A stretch of 37,789 bases of DNA from JBQKLI01 sp012798975 (GCF_052116305.1 NZ_JBQKLI010000019.1:1-37789); one strand, 5' to 3'. Numbered from the stretch's first letter, positions 22,456-32,563 are shown. The notes: generated by a model from the letters alone, not told the origin. Program-made: numbers and translations.

Positions 22456-25362
22456 CTATTTACTGCCGATTATCAGTAATTCCCTTACCCTCCCACTATT
22501 TTTTAAAAATGCTGATGCTGATGATAAAACTATACCGAATTCTTCTTTCATATGAATAGACTTACTAATCCCTGGCTGAACAATATAAACAGTGGCTTGC
22601 ATAGATCTTTTTCTTCCCATCAATGCTTTAAAACTCGTAAAATTTCCTTTTATAAAAGTACTATTAATAGTATTTCTATTTCTTGTATCAATCTTATTAA
22701 CCAATTCAGCCCTACTTTTAAGCCATCTAGTACACTTAATAGCTTGTTGTGCTACCTCATACACATCATCTAATCGAGAGTTATAATTTTTTCCTACCTG
22801 AGATTTGCAATGATATAATTCTATATTAATATAAGAATCATTCTCATTAAATGTAATAAAATCTGCAATTTCACCTGACCCATGATCAAAAAATATATGA
22901 GAAGCTTCTTTTTCTCTTAACAACCATCCTTTTAGTCCATCCTGTATGGATATCTCCCCAGTTTCTTCATTTTTACCACATTCTATACTAGTGTCAACGT
23001 TCAACTGAAACCAGTCTATAGGAATTACTCTATTTTGGTCAAATCTCTCTAGCTCTAAATTTCCCTTTAACACTTCGTGACCATAAAATAAAGTATCATC
23101 TATTGTCTTAAAAGTAATTGGGTATTCGTTAAAAAACTCTGATAAAAAATATTCATTTCTACCATCTAAACATTTAAATTTTCTTTCTTCGGAATAATAC
23201 TTACCTGTTATATCACAGGATAAAGTTTCAATTTCATCAAAAATTTCTACTTGAAAATAAATTTTATTTTTCTTTTGATTTACATATAAAACCCTTAAAT
23301 CAATATCAGTAATTAAAGATTTCTTACTGCTGTCATCAATCAAGATAATAGTTCCAGGTGAGGTATACACATTTTCTGAAAGAAAAGCAAATATTGTATT
23401 GTTCTCGTATTCAGTTATTCTTTCAGATAAAGGCAACTTATCATAATTCGTATTAGTTTTTACTTGTAAATAAGGATTTGATATTTTTTCTCCTAAGGCA
23501 TCACACCATTTAATATAATCCGGTATATTTAAATATATCTGACTCCAGACTTTTGAACCACTGCTATAACCAATAGTTAATTCTTCACTATCTGTATACA
23601 CTTTACAAAAAACATGTCCTGCAGATTGCATTTTTCCTGTCGTTTCATCAATAGAAGAGGCTGTGTTTGAACCAGCATAAATTCTATATGATTCTCCACT
23701 TTCTGCATATCTATTTTGCATTCCCGTATTGAAAAACTCGTAATTTTCATAACCTGCCAAAACTCTATGCATCTCGCTACGTGGTATTTTACTATATGAA
23801 GTCGCAAAACACTCCGCAATTGATTCATAAGTTGCTTCTGATTTTGTATGTGCATAAATAAATAATAAATTTGTTTTTTGTTGAAAATGAACTATATATA
23901 ATCCTAATTCTTTATTAACTGGCATATCCCCATCAAGCCATAAAGGTATCGTGTATATGTTTGAAATACCTATAATTGTATTAGTCTCAAAGCTTTTGTA
24001 AACATCGTCTTCAATCATTAATTGTTTTGGAAATTTTCCATCTATATCAAAATTTTCTATTTCATATACTTTTGCATGAAAATTAGGTCTAATGCTACTT
24101 ATAGGTATTATTTCTTCTTCTGATTCAGGCTTGGAAAATTGACTAATTATTTCCTGACTTTCTATCTGCTCCTCAATCTTTTCTTCCGATATATTTATAA
24201 TCATATCCTGCCATGCTGCATCACTGGAATATAATTTTTTATTTCCAATCTTCAGATTTTCGTCATTCATAGCAATAAATGTAGCGGGTCCTATATTTGT
24301 AGCATTAGTACGAGCAAATCTACCAATAAATTGTAAGGTACTAGCAAGTGATTTTTGTGGCTCGTGTATAGCTGCAATCTTAAGATTAGGGAAATCAAAT
24401 CCCTCTCCTAACATATCAACACATATTATTCCATCTAAATTCTTATTTTTCAAATCATCTAAAGCCTTATCTACTGTTTTATATGACATAGAACTATCAA
24501 TACGTTTAAGTTTTAAATTAGTAATTTCTCTATATAGTTCTTCTAGTCCCTTTGCTTTACTTTTTGTATCTGTTCTAACCATCATATAATGGTCATAACC
24601 TTGTTCTCTATCATTTAAAAAAACTCGTTCAGCTTCTAATGCAATAAGTCGATCTTTTTCAGATGACTCTTCAATAGGATTAAAAATAATTTCACCAAAA
24701 ATACCATCTTTATATGCTTTAGATAGAGGATAATTATAAATCTGCTTACCCTTTATTTCCTTCCTATCTAACCTAAATGGCGTGGCCGTAACTAAAAGTG
24801 ATGGAGTATTAGACATGTTCACTAGTATTTTTTGCCAAGATAGAGCTGGCACATGGTGGGCCTCATCAATTATTATATAATCAAAACTGTTGCTTATTTC
24901 TTGTTCAGAAATTGAAACAGCTACTTTATGTGTAGAAATAACAATATCTGAATCATTAATAGATGTTTCATGTTCTTTAGTGTATAGTTTTTTTGCTTCA
25001 AAAATCTTTGGAGGATTAATATCTTGTGAGAATACTCCTATGTTTTTTAAAGTTTTAATATTACTATAATCCTCATAAATTTGTCCTCTAACTAAGGCAC
25101 TTGGTGTAACAATCAAAACTTTATTTTTACGCAATACATATGGTGCCATCATTAAAACAGTAGTTTTCCCAGATCCTGTAGGCATAACAATAATTGAACT
25201 TCCAGTTTTATCTAAAGTATCATTAGATGCTATCGCATGGATTGCACCAATCTGAGCATTTCTTAAACCTTTGTTCGATTCAGATGAAATAGGATATTGA
25301 ACTTTATCATAAAAATTCAAAAAATAACTAATTAAAATCACCTTCCTATAAATTAACCACAT
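22456..25362 (-). CDS. SF2 DEAD/DEAH helicase with candidate C-terminal nuclease domain
   Basis: A 968-aa protein. The helicase core is complete: Walker A MPTGSGKT (60-67), DEAH (166-169), TATP (192-195), a motif V region MLGEGFDFPNLK (318-329) and motif VI QFIGRFAR (344-351). A long middle part of unknown fold follows. Near the C-terminus GEIADFI (830-836) and IELYHCKS (847-854) give an Asp, then Glu/His-x-Lys pattern like a PD-(D/E)XK nuclease, followed by LDDVYEVAQQA, a combination I recall from other defence-type helicases. It lies 124 bases downstream of hsdR on the same strand, next to a membrane protein gene. The first ~15 codons are uncertain because no good ribosome site precedes the ATG. 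Likely role: DNA-targeting phage defence, by inference. Confidence 0.8.
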   Translation of the reverse strand: MWLIYRKVILISYFLNFYDKVQYPISSESNKGLRNAQIGAIHAIASNDTLDKTGSSIIVMPTGSGKTTVLMMAPYVLRKNKVLIVTPSALVRGQIYEDYSNIKTLKNIGVFSQDINPPKIFEAKKLYTKEHETSINDSDIVISTHKVAVSISEQEISNSFDYIIIDEAHHVPALSWQKILVNMSNTPSLLVTATPFRLDRKEIKGKQIYNYPLSKAYKDGIFGEIIFNPIEESSEKDRLIALEAERVFLNDREQGYDHYMMVRTDTKSKAKGLEELYREITNLKLKRIDSSMSYKTVDKALDDLKNKNLDGIICVDMLGEGFDFPNLKIAAIHEPQKSLASTLQFIGRFARTNATNIGPATFIAMNDENLKIGNKKLYSSDAAWQDMIINISEEKIEEQIESQEIISQFSKPESEEEIIPISSIRPNFHAKVYEIENFDIDGKFPKQLMIEDDVYKSFETNTIIGISNIYTIPLWLDGDMPVNKELGLYIVHFQQKTNLLFIYAHTKSEATYESIAECFATSYSKIPRSEMHRVLAGYENYEFFNTGMQNRYAESGESYRIYAGSNTASSIDETTGKMQSAGHVFCKVYTDSEELTIGYSSGSKVWSQIYLNIPDYIKWCDALGEKISNPYLQVKTNTNYDKLPLSERITEYENNTIFAFLSENVYTSPGTIILIDDSSKKSLITDIDLRVLYVNQKKNKIYFQVEIFDEIETLSCDITGKYYSEERKFKCLDGRNEYFLSEFFNEYPITFKTIDDTLFYGHEVLKGNLELERFDQNRVIPIDWFQLNVDTSIECGKNEETGEISIQDGLKGWLLREKEASHIFFDHGSGEIADFITFNENDSYINIELYHCKSQVGKNYNSRLDDVYEVAQQAIKCTRWLKSRAELVNKIDTRNRNTINSTFIKGNFTSFKALMGRKRSMQATVYIVQPGISKSIHMKEEFGIVLSSASAFLKNSGRVRELLIIGSK

Positions 25363-25486
25363 ATCTATACTGGATATCCTTCTAACTTAATAAAAATAAC
25401 TAAATCATAGTTTAACAGTATCTTAATATCATTTAGATTAAGCCAATTAGTATCTTGAGCCTTATCATCCACAGGCTTCTATCTTC

Positions 25487-28441
25487 TTAAATCTTTAAAT
25501 CACTATTAAACTCTTTCCCCTCAGTATTATAAGTTACATCAAAAACTAAGTCAGAAAGCCATTTTTTAAATGAATCATTATCTTGGTATTGCTTGAAAAT
25601 CTCAATGTTATCCGTCATCATATTCATAATAACTCTACCTAATGCCCTTTCACTTTCTAGTTTAGCATTTTGTTTATCTGAATTTTTCATAGCATTTTGA
25701 TAGGCTTTATCCTTTGCTACAGCCTTTGGAATTTTTGATATATGATCTTTAACTTGGTCCTCATCTTTCCAATCTATATCTCCAAACATATCATGAAAAA
25801 TGTCTAATATTTTACTTAAATAATCTAGTTCTGGGTTGTCTATATAGGCCTTTCCACTTGTAGGTACAGGATCTATTTCATAATCACCCTCGTCCTCTAA
25901 AACTATGGATAAGCTTTTTTGGGCCTGTACTCTATAACTATCTAAATCTATAGATTCCAATATGCCCTTAGATAAGTCTTCTCCCTTTGGTGAAGGTAAT
26001 TTAGGAATCAATAATCTTAAGAATATATTAAGTTTTTCCCATTCAATATTTCCAATAGGCAATATTGATGCTAAAAAACCATAGGTTCTTACAAAAGCCT
26101 TTGCATTACCTTTAAAATCTATTTGTTCATCTTCTTCAAGTTTCTTATATTCTTTAGCACAAGTATCCAATATATAATCTAATTTTTCACGACTAACCCC
26201 ATTAATATATTTTTCAACTAGTTCATTAATTTGATAATCCGAATATACTTGATGAAATTCTAGCTCACTTTGTATATCATATAGTTTATTAGGATCCGTC
26301 TCTTCTGATAAAATTGTAGTTGTATAATAGGATTGGAAAGCTTCTTTTATAAGATCAACATCATTTACAAAATCTAAAATAAATGTATCAACCTTACCAG
26401 GATGAGACCTATTTAACCTAGAAAGCGTTTGTACAGCTTTTATTCCAGAAAGAGGTTTATCTACATACATAGTATGGAGTAAGGGCTCATCATAACCTGT
26501 CTGGAACTTATCTGCAACAACTAAAAATCTATAGGGATCATGTTTTATTTTCTTTTCAATTTGAGAACTTGGAAATCCATTGATTTTGGATTCAGTTAAC
26601 TTTTGCCCCTTAAACTCCTTCTCACCAGAAAAGGCAACAATAGCTTTATACTGACTTTTTCTTTCAGCCAAAGATTTTTCAATTGCATAGTAATACTCTA
26701 TAGCCCTCTCTATACTACTAGTTATAACCATGGCCCTAGCCTGTCCATTAATCTTGCCCTTATTTATTACTTGTTCATGAAAATGATTTACCATTATATC
26801 TGCTTTCTGCCCTATAGCATATTCATTAGACTCAACATAATTTCTTAGTTTTCTCTGAGCTTTTTTCGTATCATACATAGGATCATCTTCCACTATCTTT
26901 GCTAATTTATAATAGCTTTTTATAGTTGTATAATTTTGTAATACATCCAATATAAATCCTTCTTCTATGGCCTGTTTCATACTATAGTTATGAAAAGGTT
27001 CATGCTTTACTTCTCCATTTTTAAGAACTTCTTCTCCAAACATCTCTAAGGTTTTATTCTTAGGTGTAGCAGTAAAGGCAAAATAACTAGCATTATCAAG
27101 CATCTTTCTGCCTTCCATTATTCTAATAATCTTGTCTTCTGTAGTTTCTTCTTCATCAATACCTGAAAGAGCCATATTCATATTGGCTGATAAACTACCA
27201 CTTTGGCTAGAGTGTGCCTCATCTATTAAGATTGCAAACTTATTATCCCTATGAGAAGTTCCAATCTCATCTAATATAAATGAAAATTTATGAACAGTCG
27301 TTATAATTATCTTCTTCTCTTCATTAATAAGTTTTGCCAAATCTGCAGAGCTTTCAGCATGACCTACAGTACTAGAAACTTGCATAAACTGCTTTATGGT
27401 ATCTCTTATTTGCTTATCAAGTATAACCCTGTCTGTAACTATTATTACAGAATCAACTAGATTTTCCCCTTCTCTTTCAAGAGAAACTAGTTGATGTGCT
27501 GTCCAAGCTATAGAATTACTCTTTCCACTTCCCGCTGAATGTTGAATTAAGTATTTCTTCCCCACTCCATTATTATAAACATCTGCTAACAGTTTCTTTA
27601 CAACATCCCACTGATGGTATCTAGGAAATATTTGTTTCTCTTTCCTCTTTTTAGTTTGCTCATCCACCTCTACTACTAGTTGAGCATAGTTCTCTATAAT
27701 ATTAGTAAGTTCATTTTTTTCTAATATTATCTTCCACAAATAATCTGTCTTTATGCCACTAGGATTAGGAGGATTGCCCCTACCATTTTGAAAACCCTTA
27801 TTAAGAGGCAAGAACCAAGAACTATTCCCACTTAATTTTGTGCAAAAATATACCTCATTATCGTCAACTGCAAAGTGAGCCATACATCTTTTAAACTGAA
27901 AAAGTAAATCTTTTGAATCCCTGTCATTTTTATATTGATATATAGCATCCTTATAGTTTTGATTAGTTAGGGTGTTCTTAAGTTCCATAGTAATTACAGG
28001 TAAACCATTTATAAAAATAGCCAGGTCTAAAGCCAATCTTCTATTACTTTTAGAATACTGTAGCTGTCTAATAACAGAAAAAATATTTTTGTTAAAGTTT
28101 TTTTGTGATTCTAGGTTCATATCTGACGGAGTTAAATAAAACATTATTAAATCGGCTGGATATACTTTTATACCATTTCTAAGTACATCTATAATTCCTC
28201 TTTTAGTGATTTCTTTTGATAATCTATCAAAAAATTGTTTCTTCTTATGTTCACTTTCCTTTATGCCTAAAAGCTCTACTTGTTGAGGCTGTGTATATTC
28301 TAAGAACCTTATAAGCCTTCCTTCATCTACTGCAAAGTCTAAATTATAGTCCTTAGTATTTCCAAGTTCATATCCATTACTTTCTACAAGATATTCTACA
28401 ATTATATCCTCCAGTCCCTCTTCTTTTACATTAGTAAACAA
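25487..28441 (-). CDS. hsdR: Type I restriction endonuclease subunit R
   Basis: The motor and nuclease subunit of a type I restriction-modification complex (984 aa, normal). The N-terminal PD-(D/E)XK nuclease site is visible as Asp139 (LALDLAIF) with Glu153-Leu-Lys155 (TMELKN). The translocase has Walker A HSAGSGKS (301-308), DEAH (407-410), FTATP, and the motif V-VI region ADKFQTGYDEP to QTLSRLNR. The start is TTG (28439-28441) with GGGGTG six bases upstream, 15 bases after hsdS. All key residues are intact, so it should be active. Confidence 0.96.
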   Translation of the reverse strand: MFTNVKEEGLEDIIVEYLVESNGYELGNTKDYNLDFAVDEGRLIRFLEYTQPQQVELLGIKESEHKKKQFFDRLSKEITKRGIIDVLRNGIKVYPADLIMFYLTPSDMNLESQKNFNKNIFSVIRQLQYSKSNRRLALDLAIFINGLPVITMELKNTLTNQNYKDAIYQYKNDRDSKDLLFQFKRCMAHFAVDDNEVYFCTKLSGNSSWFLPLNKGFQNGRGNPPNPSGIKTDYLWKIILEKNELTNIIENYAQLVVEVDEQTKKRKEKQIFPRYHQWDVVKKLLADVYNNGVGKKYLIQHSAGSGKSNSIAWTAHQLVSLEREGENLVDSVIIVTDRVILDKQIRDTIKQFMQVSSTVGHAESSADLAKLINEEKKIIITTVHKFSFILDEIGTSHRDNKFAILIDEAHSSQSGSLSANMNMALSGIDEEETTEDKIIRIMEGRKMLDNASYFAFTATPKNKTLEMFGEEVLKNGEVKHEPFHNYSMKQAIEEGFILDVLQNYTTIKSYYKLAKIVEDDPMYDTKKAQRKLRNYVESNEYAIGQKADIMVNHFHEQVINKGKINGQARAMVITSSIERAIEYYYAIEKSLAERKSQYKAIVAFSGEKEFKGQKLTESKINGFPSSQIEKKIKHDPYRFLVVADKFQTGYDEPLLHTMYVDKPLSGIKAVQTLSRLNRSHPGKVDTFILDFVNDVDLIKEAFQSYYTTTILSEETDPNKLYDIQSELEFHQVYSDYQINELVEKYINGVSREKLDYILDTCAKEYKKLEEDEQIDFKGNAKAFVRTYGFLASILPIGNIEWEKLNIFLRLLIPKLPSPKGEDLSKGILESIDLDSYRVQAQKSLSIVLEDEGDYEIDPVPTSGKAYIDNPELDYLSKILDIFHDMFGDIDWKDEDQVKDHISKIPKAVAKDKAYQNAMKNSDKQNAKLESERALGRVIMNMMTDNIEIFKQYQDNDSFKKWLSDLVFDVTYNTEGKEFNSDLKI

Positions 28442-28456
28442 CTATCTCACCCCTTT

Positions 28457-29737
28457 CTAATTCAAACGATAATCTCTAACATCTATTTTACCTGTGACTG
28501 CATTAGCTATTAATGCAGTCTTATATTCTTTTATAAGTGATATTTCCTTTTTATATAGTTCAACAGTTCTATCTATTTTAGATGTTTCTCTATATATGTA
28601 TTCTACAATTATTTCTTGCTCATTTATAGGGGGAACTGGAATCTCCATGCCTAAGAAAATATTAGACCTTATAGTTTTTCTCAGGCCACTATACAGAGAT
28701 TTTAATGCTTTTTTATTGTCTATGGCTAGATAATAATAATAAAGATAGAATTTATTAATACCATTAATAGTAAAAACATTATACGCTCCTGTAATCATCC
28801 CATCTAATCCGGATAAACCCACTGTCCTTGGTGTCTCATCTATATCAAATAAGCAAAAAACTATATCGTTTCTTTTTACAATTTTATATGTTTCAAAACT
28901 ACTCGGGAACTTTCCTTTTGGGTTCTCCAAGTCTCTTTTTATTATACCTTTTTTAGTTAATGATAATAAATTAAATTCTTTACTTTTTGAACCTACAACA
29001 TTTTTATTTTCATTTAAGAAATGTCTGTTTTTGAATGTTTCCCAGTGTCTAGGGATTTGTCCTATCCAATCTATACCACTATCCTTATACCCTACATTCT
29101 TATCTATTCCCTTAGTTACAGCGTCGTTAATTATAACTTCCTTTTGCTCTTTTAAAAGCGCTATCTGCCTTTCTGTTAGTTCTACAAATTTATCTATTTT
29201 ACCTAGATTATAGTCTAGAAAGTCAACTATTTTGTCTTGTTCTTCTTTTGGGGGGAATGGATATAATTGCTCTGCAAATGTTTTAAACCTAAAATCAGTA
29301 GATCTTTCTCTTATCCCTCTACTTAAAGACATAATAAACCCATTGTGAGCCATTTCTCTTACTATAAAAGCATAATAATAATTGTTTAATAATATTTTCC
29401 CATTACATATACTCAAGATTGGTGAACCTTTTCCATCAGAGTCAGAAACTCCTGCCGCTCCAGCGAATGAATCCATTTGATGAATGACTAAGTCTCCCTT
29501 TTTTATTTCTTGATAACCTATTTCTTGTATAGATTCTGTAAAACTAGTTGTTCGTCTATTTTTTCTTAAAGTTACCTCTCCGTCCCTAAAACATGTAATA
29601 ACTTCATCTTCTGCTTTCACTTTTCTTTTTTCCTGTTTAAATAAATTCTTCCCTCTATCAATTTCCCAATGGCTTGGTATTTTATCTATCCATGGTAAAT
29701 CTACTTTTTTATATTCTTCATAAGGCTTAAATTCCAT
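28457..29737 (-). CDS. hsdS: Type I restriction-modification specificity subunit S
   Basis: Determines the DNA sequence recognised by the complex (426 aa). Two target-recognition domains each begin with a W-I-x2-I-P-x-HW signature (WIDKIPSHWE at 16-25, WIGQIPRHWE at 224-233). Each is followed by a conserved helix that acts as spacer (about 166-205 and 370-415, the latter IDRTVELYKKEISLIKEYK). The recognition site should be bipartite but cannot be read from sequence. The ribosome site lies at the end of hsdM, six bases away. Confidence 0.95.
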   Translation of the reverse strand: MEFKPYEEYKKVDLPWIDKIPSHWEIDRGKNLFKQEKRKVKAEDEVITCFRDGEVTLRKNRRTTSFTESIQEIGYQEIKKGDLVIHQMDSFAGAAGVSDSDGKGSPILSICNGKILLNNYYYAFIVREMAHNGFIMSLSRGIRERSTDFRFKTFAEQLYPFPPKEEQDKIVDFLDYNLGKIDKFVELTERQIALLKEQKEVIINDAVTKGIDKNVGYKDSGIDWIGQIPRHWETFKNRHFLNENKNVVGSKSKEFNLLSLTKKGIIKRDLENPKGKFPSSFETYKIVKRNDIVFCLFDIDETPRTVGLSGLDGMITGAYNVFTINGINKFYLYYYYLAIDNKKALKSLYSGLRKTIRSNIFLGMEIPVPPINEQEIIVEYIYRETSKIDRTVELYKKEISLIKEYKTALIANAVTGKIDVRDYRLN

Positions 29738-29743
29738 TTCTAT

Positions 29744-31849
29744 CTAGCCCCCTATTATCTCATCTAATAAGCCGTCTGTCTCTTCTTCTAAAGCCTTTAT
29801 ATCTTCTACTATTTCTTCCAAAGACCTTAGTTTTACTGGCTTATAAAAATATTTTGCAAAGCTTATTTCATAGCCTATTCTAGTTCTACTTTCATCTATC
29901 CAAGCATCCTTAACATATGGAAGAACTTCTTCCTTGAAAAATCCTTCTATTCCTCCATCATAGTTTAAAGGAATTCTTTCTGTATCTCTTAGATCTGTAT
30001 CTTGTTCATATTCTATATATAGATTATCCTCTTTAAAAACTCCATATATAGGATCTTCCTTGCCTTTTTTCTTTGAGGACTTTATAACCTTATTAGCCTT
30101 TTCATAGGCTATAGTTAGGTTATCCTGTATAAGTTTTCTATGCCTAGCTAAAAACTTTTCATCCTTTTCTTCTGCTAGGTTTTCTAGTTTTTCTATATAT
30201 AAGTTATAATCTAAATATTCTTCTTTTCCCTCTTCTTCTTTTAGTTTTAATACTAGCTCGTATATATATTTATCATTCTTCTTTAAACTTTCTTCTAGCC
30301 TGTCTAAATTTTCTTGACTTAAGTTTACCTTTAACCTAAGTGGCCTCTCTACTGTTATTTCATAGTATCCAAACTCTTCATTTTCAAATATTTTACTAAA
30401 TTCATTTTCTTCAAAGTCTAAATACATTTTCATTATTTCTGTTCTTAATTCTTCTGATATTTCACAGTTTTTATTCCCTAGATTTTTCCTAAGAGGTTTT
30501 TTAAAGCTAGTAGCATCTATTAACTGGATTTTACCCTTTCTTCTATCTTCTTTCCTATTAGAAAGAACCCAGACATAAGTAGCTATTCCTGTGTTATAAA
30601 ACATATTCTCAGGTAGGGCCACTATTGCCTCTAAGTAATCATTTTCTATTATATATCTTCTTAAATTACTCTCTCCACTTCCTGCATTTCCAGTAAATAA
30701 TGATGACCCATTATGTACTTGAACTATTCTACTACCAAGTGGTGTACTGTGCTTCATCTTAGCAATATTATTGGCTAGAAATAACATTTGACCATCAGAT
30801 TGAGAAGGAACCATCCTAAACTCTTCTTCATCTCCAAAACTAACAACAAACCTAGAGTCTGTTAGTTTATTTCTTCCACCCATTTTTTTGGCATCAGATG
30901 ACCAAGACTTTCCATAAGGTGGGTTTGATATCATAAAATCAAATTCCGTAGTTGGATTGGCATCTACAGACAAGGTTGAGCCATAAGATATATTATTAGC
31001 TTGTGAACCATCACCTTTTAAAATCATATCAGCTTTAGCTATGGCATAGGTTTCTGGTTGACTTTCTTGCCCGTAAAGGTGTATTGAAAAGTTTTTATTA
31101 TTCTTTTTCCCTAATTCCTTAAGCCTTTCATCTGCTATAGTCAACATACCCCCTGTGCCACAAGCACCATCATAGCACAGATAAGTTCCATCACTTATTT
31201 TATCTGATATAGGCTTAAACATTAAATCAGTCATAAGTCTTACAGCATCTCTTGGTGTAAAGTGTTCCCCAGCCTCTTCGTTGTTTTCTTCATTAAATTT
31301 TCTTATTAGTTCTTCAAAAACTGTACCCATAGTATGATTATCAAGGCCTGGTAGTAATATATCTCCATTGTCATCCAATACTGGGTTTGGACTTATATTT
31401 ATTCTGGGACTTACAAATTTTTCAATTACATCTCCTAAAACATCTGCATCTGTCATAACCTTAATCTGTTCTCTAAATCTAAACTTTTCTAATATTTCTT
31501 GTATGTTTGGTGAAAATCCATCTAAATAAGCTAAAAAATCTGCTTCTAATTGCTGTTTTTTAGTTCTTGAGGTTAGATCTTTAAGTATAAAGGGAGAATC
31601 ATTATAAAAAGCTTGTCCTGATACAGAACAAAGTGCCTCTGTTTGATTTAAAACTTCCATTTCATCAAGCCTTTTTTTCATTTCCCTAACTTCTTCTTTA
31701 GTATCTTCCAACACAGCATCTAGTCTTCTTATTACAGTCATAGGTAAGATAACATCTCTGTATTTTCCCCTAACAAAAACATCTCTCAATTCGTCATCTG
31801 CAATGCTCCATATAAAACTAACTATTTGACTATAAATTTTTCCTGTCAT
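29744..31849 (-). CDS. hsdM: Type I restriction-modification DNA methyltransferase subunit M
   Basis: An N6-adenine methyltransferase subunit (701 aa). The N-terminal HsdM helical domain, then HFTPRDAVRLMTDLM, SAM motif I DGACGTGGM (227-235) and catalytic NPPY (309-312) are intact. It is about 200 residues longer than classic HsdM (near 500). The extra C-terminal part is charged and helical (LARHRKLIQDN, KSSKKKGKEDP) and ends IGYEISFAKYFYKPVKLRSL, as in the long-M subgroup. I start at the second ATG (31847-31849) because GGAG lies eight bases upstream, against two bases for the first ATG (31853-31855). Confidence 0.95.
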   Translation of the reverse strand: MTGKIYSQIVSFIWSIADDELRDVFVRGKYRDVILPMTVIRRLDAVLEDTKEEVREMKKRLDEMEVLNQTEALCSVSGQAFYNDSPFILKDLTSRTKKQQLEADFLAYLDGFSPNIQEILEKFRFREQIKVMTDADVLGDVIEKFVSPRINISPNPVLDDNGDILLPGLDNHTMGTVFEELIRKFNEENNEEAGEHFTPRDAVRLMTDLMFKPISDKISDGTYLCYDGACGTGGMLTIADERLKELGKKNNKNFSIHLYGQESQPETYAIAKADMILKGDGSQANNISYGSTLSVDANPTTEFDFMISNPPYGKSWSSDAKKMGGRNKLTDSRFVVSFGDEEEFRMVPSQSDGQMLFLANNIAKMKHSTPLGSRIVQVHNGSSLFTGNAGSGESNLRRYIIENDYLEAIVALPENMFYNTGIATYVWVLSNRKEDRRKGKIQLIDATSFKKPLRKNLGNKNCEISEELRTEIMKMYLDFEENEFSKIFENEEFGYYEITVERPLRLKVNLSQENLDRLEESLKKNDKYIYELVLKLKEEEGKEEYLDYNLYIEKLENLAEEKDEKFLARHRKLIQDNLTIAYEKANKVIKSSKKKGKEDPIYGVFKEDNLYIEYEQDTDLRDTERIPLNYDGGIEGFFKEEVLPYVKDAWIDESRTRIGYEISFAKYFYKPVKLRSLEEIVEDIKALEEETDGLLDEIIGG

Positions 31850-31927
31850 ATTCATCTCTCCTCTTCATTCTATACTATCCTTGTATTAAAATACCATCTG
31901 GTTGTATCTTTAATGTATTCTATTTGT

Positions 31928-32143
31928 CTACCTGACATACTCCATAATATCTTCTATCTCACAATCTAAAACATAACAAATCTTTGCTATTGTAATTAAA
32001 TCTATTCTTTTAACCTTGTTATTGCAATATGAATTAAGCTGGGTTCTTTGTAATTTTGCTTCCTTTTCTAATTTGTTTTTACTTATCTTTTTTTCTTCCA
32101 AGACTTCATCAATTTTAAAAATTACCCTTCCAAAATCTTGCAT
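31928..32143 (-). CDS. Small Xre/Cro-type helix-turn-helix regulator
   Basis: A 71-aa DNA-binding protein that is almost entirely one HTH domain (ISKNKLEKEAKLQRTQLNSY, then ITIAKICYVLDCEIEDIMEY), of the YozG/HTH_26 kind. The ATG 32141-32143 has GGAG eight bases upstream. It stands 78 bases before hsdM on the same strand, like control proteins of restriction-modification systems, and could delay or limit hsd expression. That role is inferred from position only. Confidence 0.85.
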   Translation of the reverse strand: MQDFGRVIFKIDEVLEEKKISKNKLEKEAKLQRTQLNSYCNNKVKRIDLITIAKICYVLDCEIEDIMEYVR

Positions 32144-32203
32144 ATTTTTATCTCCTTTTATTAATTCAATCATTAATATAATTATATCAGGCTTCTATTC
32201 TTT

Positions 32204-32563
32204 TTACATCTGTAAGAAGTTATTGTTATATTTTCTCGCTAGGATATTCTGAATTTTTATTATTTCTCTTGATATATCATCATTTTCTTTTTTAAGATCC
32301 TCAATATCTTCCCTGTAGATAACACCTGTAGTATTTACTCTTTTAGCTATCTGATTAAGATTACCAGAGTTCTTTCCTATAAGAGTTTGTAGCCTCCTAA
32401 AAACATTCATATCTATTACAAATATAGGAGCTTCAAGAACACTTTTCCTTATAAAATGTCCCATTGATTTTGATTTACTAAGTTCTAATTTTTCCTTAAA
32501 AAGTTCCTTTTCTTCCTTAGTCAACTTGATTTCAATCCTTTCATTCCTGTATCTATTGGCCAT
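32204..32563 (-). CDS. mobC: MobC-like plasmid mobilization relaxosome protein
   Basis: A 119-aa protein with an N-terminal ribbon-helix-helix type region (RIEIKLTKEEKELFKEK), SMGHFIRKSVLEAP and the MobC signature around LIGKNSGNLNQIAKRVN. The C-terminus is helical. MobC proteins assist a MOBP relaxase at oriT, but no relaxase gene follows: the next gene is the Xre regulator. This suggests a lost relaxase or use of a relaxase in trans. The palindromes just upstream (32601-32847) are its likely DNA target. Confidence 0.85.
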   Translation of the reverse strand: MANRYRNERIEIKLTKEEKELFKEKLELSKSKSMGHFIRKSVLEAPIFVIDMNVFRRLQTLIGKNSGNLNQIAKRVNTTGVIYREDIEDLKKENDDISREIIKIQNILARKYNNNFLQM

